Assembly: GCF_010614805.1 (NCBI RefSeq)
Contig: NZ_JAAFZC010000002.1
Location: forward strand, 1-64,000
Reading direction: 5' to 3'
DNA length: 64,000 nt
From: Pseudooceanicola aestuarii
GTDB taxonomy: Bacteria > Pseudomonadota > Alphaproteobacteria > Rhodobacterales > Rhodobacteraceae
This document shows positions 34,738-45,600 of the stretch, piece by piece (position 1 is the first letter of the stretch; each line of letters starts with the position of its first letter). Under the pieces are notes generated by a model. It was not told the DNA's origin. It was given only the letters and a program-made list of their open reading frames with translations, and did not search any database. Made by a program: the position numbers and the translations under genes.

Positions 34738-37700
34738 ATGAAGATTGAACGCAGATTCACCACGGCCGGCCAGGACGCCTATGCGCAGCTGGACTTTGTG
34801 ACCACGGCATCCGAAATCCGCAATCCCGACGGGACCGTCGTATTCCGGCTGGACGCCGCGGAGGTTCCTGCCAGCTGGAGCCAGGTGGCCAGCGACGTGA
34901 TCGCGCAGAAGTATTTCCGCAAGGCCGGCGTGCCCGCGCAGGTGAAACCGGTCCGTGAAAAGGATGTGCCGGAATTTCTGTGGCGCTCTGTTCCTGCTTC
35001 CGACGAGGTTGAGCGGGTCGGCGAGACCTCCGCCAAGCAGGTGTTCGACCGGCTTGCCGGGGCCTGGACCTACTGGGGCTGGAAGGGCGGATATTTCACC
35101 ACCGAGGCCGATGCCCGCGCCTATTACGACGAAATGCGCTTCATGCTGGCGACGCAGCGCGCGGCGCCGAACTCTCCGCAATGGTTCAACACCGGCCTGC
35201 ATTGGGCCTATGGCATCGACGGCCCGGGCCAGGGTCATTACTACGTCGATTACCGCACCGGCAAGCTGACGAAATCCAAATCCGCCTATGAACACCCGCA
35301 GCCCCACGCCTGTTTCATCCAGTCCGTCGGCGACGACCTGGTGGGCGAAGGCGGCATCATGGACCTGTGGGTGCGCGAGGCACGTCTGTTCAAGTACGGC
35401 TCCGGCACCGGCACCAACTTCTCCTCCCTGCGGGCGGAGGGGGAGCGTCTGTCGGGCGGGGGCAAATCCTCGGGGCTGATGGGGTTTCTCAAGATCGGGG
35501 ACCGCGCGGCGGGCGCGATCAAGTCGGGCGGCACCACGCGGCGCGCGGCCAAGATGGTGATCGTCGATGCCGATCACCCCGATATCGTGGAATACATCAA
35601 CTGGAAGGTGAAGGAGGAGCAGAAGGTCGCCTCCATCGTTGCCGGCTCCAAGATGCACGAGCAGCGGTTGAACGAGATTTTCACCGCGATCCGCAACTGG
35701 GATGGTGCCGAAGACGCGGCCGTCGATCCGGCGCGGAACACCGCCCTGAAAGCCGCGATTCGCAGCGCCAAGAAGACGGCGATCCCGGAAACCTACGTGA
35801 AACGCGTGCTGGATTACGCGCGCCAGGGCTATGGCAGCATCGAGTTTCCGACCTATGACACCGATTGGGACAGCGAGGCCTATGCCAGCGTCTCGGGGCA
35901 GAATTCCAACAATTCCGTCCGCGTCACCGATGCCTTCCTGCGCGCAGTCGAAACTGACGGCGATTGGGAGCTGATCCGCCGCACCGATGGCACCGTCGCC
36001 CGTACGATCAAGGCACGGGAGCTTTGGGAACAGATCGGCCATGCCGCCTGGGCCTGTGCCGATCCGGGCATCCAGTACCACGACACGGTCAACGCCTGGC
36101 ACACCTGCCCCGAAGACGGTGCCATTCGTGGGTCGAACCCGTGTTCGGAATACATGTTCCTGGACGACACCGCCTGCAATCTGGCGTCGATGAACCTGCT
36201 GACTTTCCTCAAGGACGGGGAATTCCAGGTCGAAGATTACATCCACGCCACGCGGCTGTGGACCATGACGCTGGAAATCTCGGTCACCATGGCGCAATTC
36301 CCGTCCAGGGAGATTGCCCAGCGGTCCTATGATTTCCGCACCCTCGGTCTGGGCTATGCCAATATCGGCGGGCTGCTGATGAACATGGGCTATGGCTACG
36401 ACAGTGACGAGGGCCGGGCCCTGGGTGGCGTTCTCTCGGCGATCATGACCGGCGTGGCCTATGCCACCTCCGCCGAGATGGCCGCCGAGCTGGGCGCCTT
36501 CTCCGGCTATGCGCGCAACGCCCAGCACATGCTGCGGGTGATCGGCAACCACCGCAACGCCGCGCACGGCCGTGAAGATGGATATGACGGGCTGGCGGTG
36601 AAACCGGTGCCGCTGGACCACACCAATTGTCCCGATCAGCGACTGGTCCAGGTGGCGCGCGCCAGCTGGGACGAGGCGCTGCGCCTGGGCCGGCAGCATG
36701 GCTACCGCAACGCGCAGGCCACGGTGATCGCGCCCACCGGCACCATCGGGCTGGTCATGGATTGCGACACCACCGGGATCGAACCGGATTTCGCGCTGGT
36801 GAAGTTCAAGAAGCTGGCCGGGGGTGGTTATTTCAAGATCATCAACCAATCGGTGCCCGCGGCGCTGGAAAAACTCGGCTATGGCTCCGCCCAGATCGAG
36901 GAGATCATCGGGTATGCCGTGGGTCACGGCACCATCGGCAATGCGCCCGGCGTGAACCACACGGCGCTGATCGGCCACGGGTTCGGCACACGAGAGCTGG
37001 AGAAGGTCGATGCCGCACTGGGCCAGGCCTTCGACATCCGCTTTGTCTTCAACCAATGGACGTTGGGAGAGGAATTCTGCACCAAGACCCTGGGCATTCC
37101 GGCGGACAAGCTGAACGATCCCACTTTCGACCTGCTGCGCCATCTGGGCTTTACCAAAGCGGAAATCGACGCGGCCAATGACCATGTCTGCGGCACCATG
37201 ACCCTGGAGGGCGCGCCGCACCTGGCCGAGGCCCATCTGAACATCTTCGATTGCGCCAACCCCTGTGGCAAGCGCGGCAAGCGGTTCCTGTCCACGGACA
37301 GCCACATTCGCATGATGGCGGCGGCGCAAAGCTTCATCTCGGGCGCGATCTCCAAGACGATCAACATGCCCAACGACGCCACGATCGAGGATTGCAAACG
37401 GGCCTACGAATTGTCCTGGTCGCTGGGGGTGAAGGCCAATGCCCTGTATCGCGACGGATCGAAGCTGAGCCAACCGCTGGCCGCTGCCTTGATCGAGGAT
37501 GACGACGAGGCCGCCGAGATCCTGGAAACCGGCACCCCGCAGGAAAAGGCGCAGGTGCTGGCCGAAAAGATCGTGGAAAAGGTGGTGGTGAAGGAGATTA
37601 TCCGCTCCCACCGGGAAAAGATGCCGCAACGGCGCAAGGGCTACACCCAGAAGGCCAGCGTCGGCGGGCACAAGGTCTATCTGCGCACCGGCGAATACGA

Positions 37701-38388
37701 GGACGGGTCGCTTGGCGAGATCTTCATCGACATGCACAAGGAAGGTGCCGGCTTCCGCGCGATGATGAACAATTTCGCCATCGCCGTGTCCGTAGGCCTG
37801 CAATATGGCGTGCCGCTTGAGGAATTTGTCGATGCCTTCACCTTCACCAAGTTCGAACCGGCGGGAATGGTGCAGGGCAACGACAGCATCAAGAACGCGA
37901 CCTCTATCCTGGATTACATCTTCCGCGAACTGGCCGTCAGCTATCTGGACCGGACGGATCTGGCCCATGTGAAGCCTGAAGGCGCCTCCTTTGATGAGCT
38001 GGGCCGCGGCGAGGACGAAGGCGTGTCCAACATCCGGGAAGTCAGTGAGGGCGCGGCGAACCGGTCGCTGGAAGTGCTGAAACAGATCAGCTCTACCGGC
38101 TATCTGCGCAAGCGGCTGCCGCAGGAGCTGATCGTGATGAACGGCGGCGCGGGCCTGGCGGAGGCGGTGCAGCAGCGCGGCACCGTCACTCCGGCCACAG
38201 GTGGTGAGACGGCCCTTTCCGGCGGGACAGTGTCCGGCGGGACGGCCACCGGCGTCGATGCCCGCGTGAAGGCGCGGATGCAGGGTTACGAAGGGGAGGC
38301 CTGCGGCGAATGCGGCAATTATACCCTGGTGCGCAACGGCACCTGCATGAAGTGCAACACCTGCGGCTCCACCAGCGGGTGCAGCTGA
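34738..38388 (+). CDS. nrdJ: Adenosylcobalamin-dependent ribonucleoside-diphosphate reductase (class II)
   Basis: The 1216-residue enzyme reduces ribonucleotides to deoxyribonucleotides with a B12-derived radical. Family patterns are [38 protein letters not shown] and [10 protein letters not shown], and the C-terminal CysX2Cys pairs C-G-E-C-G-N-Y and C-M-K-C-N-T-C-G. Length is normal for the long alphaproteobacterial NrdJ. ATG 34738 begins the conserved M-K-I-E-R-x-F-T-T; the longer frame is not used. No cobalamin riboswitch was recognised. It is a single-gene unit followed by two hairpins. Confidence 0.96.
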   Translation: MKIERRFTTAGQDAYAQLDFVTTASEIRNPDGTVVFRLDAAEVPASWSQVASDVIAQKYFRKAGVPAQVKPVREKDVPEFLWRSVPASDEVERVGETSAKQVFDRLAGAWTYWGWKGGYFTTEADARAYYDEMRFMLATQRAAPNSPQWFNTGLHWAYGIDGPGQGHYYVDYRTGKLTKSKSAYEHPQPHACFIQSVGDDLVGEGGIMDLWVREARLFKYGSGTGTNFSSLRAEGERLSGGGKSSGLMGFLKIGDRAAGAIKSGGTTRRAAKMVIVDADHPDIVEYINWKVKEEQKVASIVAGSKMHEQRLNEIFTAIRNWDGAEDAAVDPARNTALKAAIRSAKKTAIPETYVKRVLDYARQGYGSIEFPTYDTDWDSEAYASVSGQNSNNSVRVTDAFLRAVETDGDWELIRRTDGTVARTIKARELWEQIGHAAWACADPGIQYHDTVNAWHTCPEDGAIRGSNPCSEYMFLDDTACNLASMNLLTFLKDGEFQVEDYIHATRLWTMTLEISVTMAQFPSREIAQRSYDFRTLGLGYANIGGLLMNMGYGYDSDEGRALGGVLSAIMTGVAYATSAEMAAELGAFSGYARNAQHMLRVIGNHRNAAHGREDGYDGLAVKPVPLDHTNCPDQRLVQVARASWDEALRLGRQHGYRNAQATVIAPTGTIGLVMDCDTTGIEPDFALVKFKKLAGGGYFKIINQSVPAALEKLGYGSAQIEEIIGYAVGHGTIGNAPGVNHTALIGHGFGTRELEKVDAALGQAFDIRFVFNQWTLGEEFCTKTLGIPADKLNDPTFDLLRHLGFTKAEIDAANDHVCGTMTLEGAPHLAEAHLNIFDCANPCGKRGKRFLSTDSHIRMMAAAQSFISGAISKTINMPNDATIEDCKRAYELSWSLGVKANALYRDGSKLSQPLAAALIEDDDEAAEILETGTPQEKAQVLAEKIVEKVVVKEIIRSHREKMPQRRKGYTQKASVGGHKVYLRTGEYEDGSLGEIFIDMHKEGAGFRAMMNNFAIAVSVGLQYGVPLEEFVDAFTFTKFEPAGMVQGNDSIKNATSILDYIFRELAVSYLDRTDLAHVKPEGASFDELGRGEDEGVSNIREVSEGAANRSLEVLKQISSTGYLRKRLPQELIVMNGGAGLAEAVQQRGTVTPATGGETALSGGTVSGGTATGVDARVKARMQGYEGEACGECGNYTLVRNGTCMKCNTCGSTSGCS

Positions 38389-38403
38389 GACAGACAGGAC
38401 AAG

Positions 38404-38421
38404 AGGGCGGTGCGCCGCCCT
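38404..38421 (+). terminator. Short hairpin after nrdJ
   Basis: AGGGCGG and CCGCCCT form a 7-bp stem 16 bases after the stop codon, with only TT following. It may stabilise the transcript end or act with the stronger hairpin at 38489. Confidence 0.45.
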
Positions 38422-38488
38422 TTGGGAAGACCGGGACACAGGCAGCAACCTCGGGCGGTTCGTAGAAGGAGCCCGGTCTTTCAAACTC

Positions 38489-38513
38489 AAGGGGCCCTCC
38501 GGGGCCCCTTTTT
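38489..38513 (+). terminator. Intrinsic terminator downstream of nrdJ
   Basis: AAGGGGCC pairs with GGCCCCTT across a 6-base loop, followed by TTTTT. It is 100 bases after the nrdJ stop and 126 bases before the next start. Confidence 0.75.
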
Positions 38514-38638
38514 CCATGGGCAGGAAAATGCGGTGATGGGGGCTTCGTGAGAAGGCCAGCCATTCGGGTGGTCCAACGGGTGGGACAATCCTCCCGACCT
38601 GCGGTAGACGTCGGGGAACGGATGCAAAGGGGCCTTGG

Positions 38639-39388
38639 ATGACCATCACGCACGAAGACGAACTGAACGGCCTGAAAGCGATTGGTCGGATCGTCGCGAA
38701 TACCTTGCAAGCCATGGCCACGGCGCTGGAACCGGGCATGACCACGGCAGAGCTGGACGAGATCGGGCGCGACCTGCTGGACCGGGCGGGCGCCGTCTCC
38801 GCCCCGCAGTCGTGCTATGATTTCCCCGGCGCCACCTGCATCAGCGTGAACGAGCAAGTTGCTCATGGCATTCCCGGTGACCGGATCATCGCAGCCGGGG
38901 ATCTGGTGAATATCGACGTCTCCGCCTCCAAGGCAGGCTATTTCGCCGACACCGGCGCCAGTTTTCGGGTGCCTCCGGTGAAACCTTCGCAGGACCGTTT
39001 GTGCCGCGACGGGAAACGCGCCATGCGGATCGGCATCGCGCAGGTCGGCGCGGACCGGCCCCTGGCGGGGATCGGGCAGGCCATCGGACGCTTTGCCTCG
39101 CAATGCGGCTATACCCTTATCCGCAATCTGGCGAGCCACGGCATTGGCCGGTCCCTGCATGAAGCCCCCGGAGAGATTGCGACCTGGCCCACCCGTGGTG
39201 ACACCCGTCGCATCAACAAGGGGCTGGTCCTGACGGTTGAGCCGTTCCTGTCCACCGGGGCCATGCAGGCGACGGAGGGTGACGACGGCTGGACCCTTTA
39301 TGGCACCCCTCCGGCACCGGTCGTGCAATATGAACACACGCTGGTGGCCACCGATCGCGGCGCCTTGATCGTTACCCTGCCGGGCTGA
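38639..39388 (+). CDS. map: Methionine aminopeptidase, type I
   Basis: The 249-residue metallopeptidase has the pita-bread metal ligands: V-N-I-D (Asp), F-A-D-T-G (Asp), S-H-G-I-G (His), V-E-P-F (Glu) and Q-Y-E-H-T (Glu), plus the substrate His in V-A-H-G-I-P. It removes the initiator methionine from new proteins. It is a stand-alone gene here; a second map elsewhere in the genome is possible. Confidence 0.92.
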   Translation: MTITHEDELNGLKAIGRIVANTLQAMATALEPGMTTAELDEIGRDLLDRAGAVSAPQSCYDFPGATCISVNEQVAHGIPGDRIIAAGDLVNIDVSASKAGYFADTGASFRVPPVKPSQDRLCRDGKRAMRIGIAQVGADRPLAGIGQAIGRFASQCGYTLIRNLASHGIGRSLHEAPGEIATWPTRGDTRRINKGLVLTVEPFLSTGAMQATEGDDGWTLYGTPPAPVVQYEHTLVATDRGALIVTLPG

Positions 39389-39707
39389 GCGGGGGCATCG
39401 GGAATTGTCTGAGTGGTGCTGTCGCTGACCGATGGGCGTGTACCGCTTCGCTCGGGGAGAGGCGGGAAGTCAATGGGTCCGGTAGGGCGGGGCCGGTGTT
39501 TTTGCGCGTCGGTGGCCCGAATTTCCAATCTGAACGCGCAATTGGACCGACCCGCAATTGCCGCAAATTTTCCCCGTTTCTCCGTGCATTGGCCGGGTTT
39601 TTGACGGAATTCCGGGTTTTTATGAAACCGACCCGGCCCCGGCTTCGTAACTCTGGGCATAGCGACGGGCAAGATCGCCCGGCACCGCAAGATGCAAGGA
39701 GAGCAAG
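39389..39707. other. 319-bp intergenic region, no gene seen
   Basis: No supported coding frame. The stretch around 39530-39630 is less GC-rich and probably carries the promoter of the fasciclin gene; AAGGAGAGCAAG precedes its ATG. Confidence 0.5.
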
Positions 39708-40268
39708 ATGTTCAAGACAACCGCACTGGCCAGCGCCGCACTGATCGGGTCCATGTCGATGGCAGCCGCACAGGATAACCCCACCGTCGGCGGGGCGCCG
39801 ATGATGGCTGACATGACGATTGCCGAAAACGCCTCCCAGGCGCCGAACCTGACCACGCTGGTCGCCGCCGTCAAGGCCGCCGGCATGGCCGACACGCTGA
39901 TGGGCGCCGGCCCCTTCACCGTCTTCGCGCCGACCAACAATGCGTTCGGAATGATCTCCGAATCCTCGCTGAACCAGCTGATGATGGAAGAGAACGTCGC
40001 GCAGCTGCAACAGATCCTGGGCTGTCACGTTGTCTCCGCCGAGGCATTCTCGACCGACATCGCCGGCATGATCGAGGATGACGGCGGCCGTCACCCCGTG
40101 CCGACCGTCGGCGGCTGCACGCTGAGCGCCTATATGGACGGCGGAGAAATCAAGCTGGAAGACGAAAACGGTCGCATCGCCACCGTGACCACCGCCGATG
40201 TGGATCAGTCCAACGGCGTGGTGCATGTGATCGACCGCGTGCTGTTGCCCTCCGGCCAGGCCGGGTGA
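39708..40268 (+). CDS. Exported fasciclin (FAS1) domain protein
   Basis: The 186-residue protein has a signal peptide ending in A-A-A-Q-D and one FAS1 domain (about 35-184) with the H1 pattern G-P-F-T-V-F-A-P-T-N-N-A-F and the H2-like N-G-V-V-H-V-I-D-R-V-L-L-P. FAS1 proteins mediate adhesion in the periplasm or outside the cell; the exact role is unknown. A strong ribosome binding site and a perfect terminator flank it, so it is likely well expressed alone. Confidence 0.92.
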   Translation: MFKTTALASAALIGSMSMAAAQDNPTVGGAPMMADMTIAENASQAPNLTTLVAAVKAAGMADTLMGAGPFTVFAPTNNAFGMISESSLNQLMMEENVAQLQQILGCHVVSAEAFSTDIAGMIEDDGGRHPVPTVGGCTLSAYMDGGEIKLEDENGRIATVTTADVDQSNGVVHVIDRVLLPSGQAG

Positions 40269-40331
40269 GCGGAGCGGGCTGAACAGCCAAACAGATATCC
40301 CAGGGAACGAGTGACATTGTACCTGTGATGC

Positions 40332-40360
40332 GGGGTCGCCTTCGGGCGGCCCCCTTTTTT
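40332..40360 (+). terminator. Intrinsic terminator of the fasciclin gene
   Basis: GGGGTCGCC and GGCGGCCCC pair around a TTCG loop and are followed by six Ts. Confidence 0.85.
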
Positions 40361-40496
40361 GTCCGGGGGAGCGGGTGGACCAGAGCGCTGGCGGCTGGCA
40401 CGGCCCGCGCCCAGGGCTGCGGCGGAGCGCTGTCGGGCGGGTCGTGCCTGCCTCCGGCGGCGGTATTTCGGCCCGAAGGGGGCAGGGCGTCGCGCG

Positions 40497-40952
40497 TCAG
40501 CCCCGGCGGGCCGCCGCGATCCAGAGCACGGCGAGGATCAGCGACAGCAGCGCATTCCATCCCGCCATCGACAGCCCGAGGAATTGCCAGGCGATGTCAT
40601 CACAGCGCACAAGCGGTGCCGCCATGATCTGGTCGAACAGCTGATCGGCGGTCAGAGTTCCCGGGTTGGAGGAGGTGCAGGTGCTTGGACCTTCCCACCA
40701 GCCTTGTTCGACACCGGCATGATAGGCGCCGATGCCAGAGGTCACCAGCGCAGCCAGCGCGCCCAGCCCGGCCAGCCAGCGTTGGCCGGTGGCGAGCAGG
40801 ATCACCCCGATGGCGATCGCCGCCGCATGGGGCCAGCGCTGGTCGATGCACAGATCGCAGGGTGCCAGCCCGCCGATATGTTGAAAGGCCAGGGCGCCGC
40901 CCAGCACTGCGACAGAGCCGAGCGTGGCAAGAAGGGCAAGCGTTCGGTTCAT
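40497..40952 (-). CDS. DsbB-like disulfide bond formation protein
   Basis: The 151-residue membrane protein has four helices, the first-loop redox pair C-D-L-C after H-I-G-G-L-A-P, and a second-loop pair of cysteines (S-T-C-T and V-R-C-D). Such proteins reoxidise a DsbA-like thiol oxidase and pass electrons to quinones. Its ATG overlaps the stop of the preceding gene by one base, so the two are translationally linked. Confidence 0.85.
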   Translation of the reverse strand: MNRTLALLATLGSVAVLGGALAFQHIGGLAPCDLCIDQRWPHAAAIAIGVILLATGQRWLAGLGALAALVTSGIGAYHAGVEQGWWEGPSTCTSSNPGTLTADQLFDQIMAAPLVRCDDIAWQFLGLSMAGWNALLSLILAVLWIAAARRG

Positions 40953-41530
40953 CACAACATCCTGATCGCCAAAAATCCGCCCAGCAACAGCACGAAGAAC
41001 ACGGTGAAGACAAGGGCCAGGCGCCGTTCGACGAAATCACGAATGGGAGAGCCGAATTTCCACAGCAGCCCGGCCAGGATGAAGAATCGCAGTCCGCGCG
41101 CCAGCACCGAGGTGGCGACGAAGGTTGCAAGCGGCATCCCCGTCCAGCCCGACATGATGGTAATCACCTTGTAGGGGAAGGGCGTGATCCCCGCGCCCAG
41201 CACCGCCCAGAACCCGGCGTCGTTGAACCGGCCGTTGAAGTCCGCCATGGCGTCGGCCTTGCCCAGCGATTGCAGGATCGGCTGGCCGATCCCCTCGAAG
41301 GCCAGCGCGCCGATGGCATAGCCCAGCAGCCCGCCGACGACCGACGCTGCCATGGCTACCGCCGCGATCACGAAGGCGCGGTCGGGCCGGGCCAGGATCA
41401 TCGGAATCATCAGCAGGTCCGGCGGGATCGGAAAGACGGAGCTTTCGGCAAAGGAGACCAGCGCCAGGACCAGAAGGGCATGGGGGTGATCCGCCATGCG
41501 CAGGGTCCAGTCATACATCCGCCTGATCAT
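40952..41530 (-). CDS. DedA/YqaA-family membrane protein
   Basis: The 192-residue protein has about five hydrophobic segments and the DedA-type pattern F-A-E-S-S-V-F-P-I-P-P-D-L-L near residue 30 and G-A-G-I-T-P-F-P-Y-K-V near 110. Relatives affect membrane homeostasis, possibly lipid scrambling. ATG 41530 with GGAG upstream is chosen over a GTG at 41707 that would run through tRNA-Leu. It shares a start/stop overlap with the DsbB-like gene. Confidence 0.85.
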   Translation of the reverse strand: MIRRMYDWTLRMADHPHALLVLALVSFAESSVFPIPPDLLMIPMILARPDRAFVIAAVAMAASVVGGLLGYAIGALAFEGIGQPILQSLGKADAMADFNGRFNDAGFWAVLGAGITPFPYKVITIMSGWTGMPLATFVATSVLARGLRFFILAGLLWKFGSPIRDFVERRLALVFTVFFVLLLGGFLAIRML

Positions 41531-41682
41531 GTGGCCGCTCCGCCCGTTGGTGTGGTCCCCGGTGGGCGGGGCGTTTTCCGGTGCCGTCCAAAGACCACGC
41601 CCGACGCGAGGGGTCAAGTTCTCCGCGTTTCCCTCTGGACGGGGCGGCGCGGCGGAGGTAACACCGCCCTGCATTCTGACGG

Positions 41683-41768
41683 GCCCGAGTGGTGGAATGG
41701 TAGACACGACGGATTCAAAATCCGTTGCCTTAACGGGCGTGCCGGTTCGAGCCCGGCCTCGGGTACCA
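41683..41768 (+). tRNA. tRNA-Leu (anticodon CAA)
   Basis: Acceptor strand GCCCGAG pairs with CTCGGGT (one G-T pair), with ACCA encoded. Anticodon stem ACGGA/TCCGT has loop TTCAAAA with CAA at 41716-41718. A long variable arm (TGCCTTAACGGGCGT) marks it as a class II tRNA. T loop TTCGAGC. 86 nt. Confidence 0.95.
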
Positions 41769-42667
41769 CCTTTTCCGACAATCTGCTGACACGCGCCGCG
41801 CCGGTTTCCGGCCCGGCGCCCGGCGCTGTTCGCCGCCGTTCTGGCGCGGTTTCTACCGACAGTGCGGGCGTTTGGGCCGTGACCCTTGGCAAGGGGGATG
41901 CGGGCGCTCTTTCGTATAGGTTCGGGCGCGGCACCTGTGCGGATGCGTCGAGGGGATATGCAGGGTCGCCAGCACTTGGCCGAATATGCAGGCGACCGCT
42001 GAGTGATTCGGCGGAAATGGGCTCGGTGGCCGCGGCGCGCGGAACCAATCGTCGCAAACGCGCGGAATTGGTTCCTGATCCCGAACAGAACCGCTTCGGG
42101 TGATCGCGTGCGCCGTATCGTGGCGTCCGGCCCTCGGGGCCCGGCTGCGGCGTCGCGCTGTTTCTGTTTTGGAAATGATCCCCGTCACAGGATGCAGGCC
42201 GGAATTTCCGTAAATCCTTATGTGCAGAAAGGGTGAAGGCCGAATTTCCTTGCGAACGCGGCGGAAACAATCGACGCGAAGAACCGGCGGAATGTGGCGC
42301 AAATATGGCGAAAAACGGGTGGGCTTGGGCCGCAAGTGGCCGCAAAGTTGACGCTTTCCACTTTGTGACAGGCTGACCGAAGGGTAAGACAGGCTTGCCC
42401 GACTGGGGGGCAACAGATGGCCGTGGGGCGGCCTTCACGACGACATGTATCCGGACGGATGCGCAACCCGTGGCAAGACGGGTCACCGGCAAGAATTTTT
42501 GCCGGGCCGTGCCCCTTTGCCCGAAGACCTGGTCCCGACCGGGACGGGCGGGACGCATCCTCCACCGCGACACATGGTTGGGACTGTTGATGGTGTGCGG
42601 CGCGCGCACCGCGCTGCAACGCCGGAAGGGCCCGAATGGTCCGGATGGGCAAAGAGGGTGAACAAAG
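41769..42667. other. 899-bp region between tRNA-Leu and the RTX gene, no gene seen
   Basis: Several frames are open but none has a recognisable domain and start. The G+C falls around 42150-42370, where the promoter of the RTX gene may lie (TTGACG at 42348). No integrase, repeat of the tRNA 3' end or other element border was found. Confidence 0.5.
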
Positions 42668-45600
42668 ATGACCAAATCGCACAATCCGCGCGACGGGATC
42701 GTCCAGGGGACGGATGGCAACGACCGGATCGACGGGACTTATTCCGGCGATCCGCAGGGGGACCGCATCGACGCCAATGATGCCGTGTCTCCCAGCACGG
42801 GGAACGAGGATTTCGTGATCGCGGGGGCCGGTCAGGACACCGTCCTGGGCCAGGCAGCCGATGACACGATCCACGGCGGCAGCGGCTATGACGATCTGTA
42901 TGGCGGCGCTGGCGACGATGCGATCTATGGCGACCGGCCTGCTTCCTCCGCGCCCTCCGGGAACGCAAGCGCCGTGACCTCCGCCATCGACAGCTACCCG
43001 CCCAATGCCTATGACGACGACCTGATCGAAGGCGGTTCCGGCAATGACCGCCTGTTCGGCGACCAGGGCGAAGATACCGTCCATGGCGGTGCCGACAACG
43101 ACACGATCTACGGCAATGCGGGCGATGACAGCCTGACCGGCGGCGCTGGCGACGACGTGATTCATGGCGACGACGGTGAAGATGGCGGCGCGGCGGGCGA
43201 TCGCGTCGTGTTTTCCTGGACCGATCTGCCGGATACCAACGGTTCCGGCACGCTGGACGGGGAGGAGGTTCTGACCTCCGCCACCCTGAATACCGGCAAT
43301 GTGCAGGTCGATTACACGATCACCCATACCAACAAGACACCTTCGACCAAGTTCGTCACCGATCGCCAGAATGTCGAGGGGCTGGATGCCGGGGCGGAGC
43401 ATTGTTCCTCCCTCGAGTCGCGGCTGGATTCCAAGAACGAAAGCGCCACCTACGAATGGGGCTTCTCCGCCGGGGTGACCGACCTGGCGTTCCGCGTGAA
43501 CGACGTGGATCACAATTCCAAGATCTGGGTGAAGGCCTGGGGCGCTGATGGCGAGCCGGTGGACATCCAGATCGATACCGGCCGCAACATCACCACGCTG
43601 GACGGGAACGGCAGCGATGGCGAAGTGCTGTTCAAGGCCGGGGCCAGCTACGGATCGGACGATGACGATTACAATTCCGTGCTGGTCAACATTCCCGGCC
43701 CGGTGACCAAGCTGGAAATCCTGCACAAGCAGGACGGCAATTCGACCTCCGAGGCGAATATCACCGACCTGTTCTTCAACGAACCCTCGGTCGCCACAGG
43801 CGAAGATGGCAATGACGTGCTGGAGGGCGGATCGGGCGATGACGCGCTTTACGGCGACGGGGGCGACGATACGCTGACCGGCGGGTCGGGCGAAGACCAC
43901 ATCGTCGGCGGCGATGATGCCGACGTGATCCGCGGCGGCAATGTGGGCGATTATGTCGACGGCTCGGAAGGTGGAGACGACAACGACACGCTGGACCTGA
44001 CCGGGGCCGGGCCGCTGACCGTGGCCTATGACGTCGACAACAACGAGAACGGCACCGTCACCTTCTATGACGCGGATGGCAAGCCGACCGGCACAATGCG
44101 GTTCGAGAACATCGAAAACGTGCTGACCGACAATGACGACCCGGACGCCATGGCCGACACGGCCACGACCGACGAAGACACCCCCGTGACCATCGACGTT
44201 CTGGACAATGACGGCGACAGCAATCCCGGTGACGTGCTGAAGGTCGAGAGCGTGACAGACGGCGCAAATGGCACCGTCGCGATCAATGCCGACGGTACGG
44301 TCACCTACACGCCCGACGATGATTTCAACGGCGAGGACAGTTTCACCTACACCGTCAGTGACGGGAATGGCGGCACCGATACGGCCAGCGTGACGGTCAC
44401 GGTCACGCCGGTGAACGATGATCCGGTGGGCAATGACGATACCGCCAGCACCGGCTATCAAACCGCCGTGGTGGTGCCCGTGCTGGGCAACGATACCGAT
44501 GTGGACGGCGACACCCTGTCCGTCGCCAGCTTTGACGCCATCTCCGCCAACGGTGGCACCGTGGCGCTGGATGCCAGCGGCGGGCTGCGCTTTACCCCCG
44601 CCGACGGGTTTTCCGGCAGCGACAGTTTCTCCTATACGGTCAGCGATGGCGCGGGCGGAACGGATACGGCCGTGGTGCGCATCACGGTGGACAAGCCCGC
44701 GCTGGACGGCATCGTCGAAGGGACGGATGGCGACGACACGATCGACATCGGCTATACCGGCGATCCTGAGGGCGACCGGATTGACGCCAACGACGCGCTG
44801 GACCCGACCAGCGGCGATGACGATCTGGTCGAAGCCTATGGCGGCGACGACGAGATCACCGCCGGGGCTGGCGACGACACGGTCTATGGCGGCGCCGGAA
44901 GCGATACCGTCCTGGGGCAAAGCGGCGATGACCTGATTGACACCCGCGACGGCAATGTGCCGCTGAACGATTACGTCACCTTCCCGGCCATCCCGGTGGA
45001 CGGCGCGCCGGATGACGACCGCGATTCCGTCATGGGCGGGATCGGCAATGACACGATCATCACCGGCGACGACGCCGACACGATCTACGGCGGCGACGGC
45101 GATGACCATATCGACGGCGGGCTGGACGCGGACGAGATCTACGGCGGCGCCGGCAACGACACGATCGACGGCAGTCTCAGCACCGATATCCCCGGCCTGC
45201 CGGGCGCAGGCACCCTGGGATCTGATTACATCGAGGGCGGATCGGGCGACGACAGCATCGTCGCGGGGATCGACGCGTTCTCCGATTACGTGGGCGATGA
45301 TCCGAAATTCCCGCTGTTCGGCTTTGACAGCGACCCCAACACGATGGACGGCATGGATACCGTTCTGGGGGGCGAGGGCAACGACACGATCATCACCGGC
45401 GACGATGCCGACACGATCTATGGCGGCTCCGGCGAGGACAGCATCAATGCCGGGATCGATGACGACTACGTCGAAGGCGGCAAGGGGGCGGATGTCATCA
45501 TCGGCAGCCATGGCTCGGACGAGATCCACGGAAATTCCGGCGATGACGTGATCGACGCATCCAACGATACGTTCGATTACAGCAACGCGCCCGACATCGA

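Noticed and set aside
34324..38745. Very long open frame (1473 codons) on the minus strand opposite nrdJ
   Set aside because: It is a mirror frame of a GC-rich gene with strong codon bias, has no domain pattern, and the plus-strand NrdJ is unmistakable.
41530..41707. GTG start for the DedA-like protein at 41707
   Set aside because: It would place coding sequence over the tRNA-Leu gene and add 59 residues unlike the family.
41683..42667. Integrated element at tRNA-Leu, bringing in the RTX gene
   Set aside because: No integrase gene and no repeated tRNA 3' end was found on the far side; the gap alone is not evidence.
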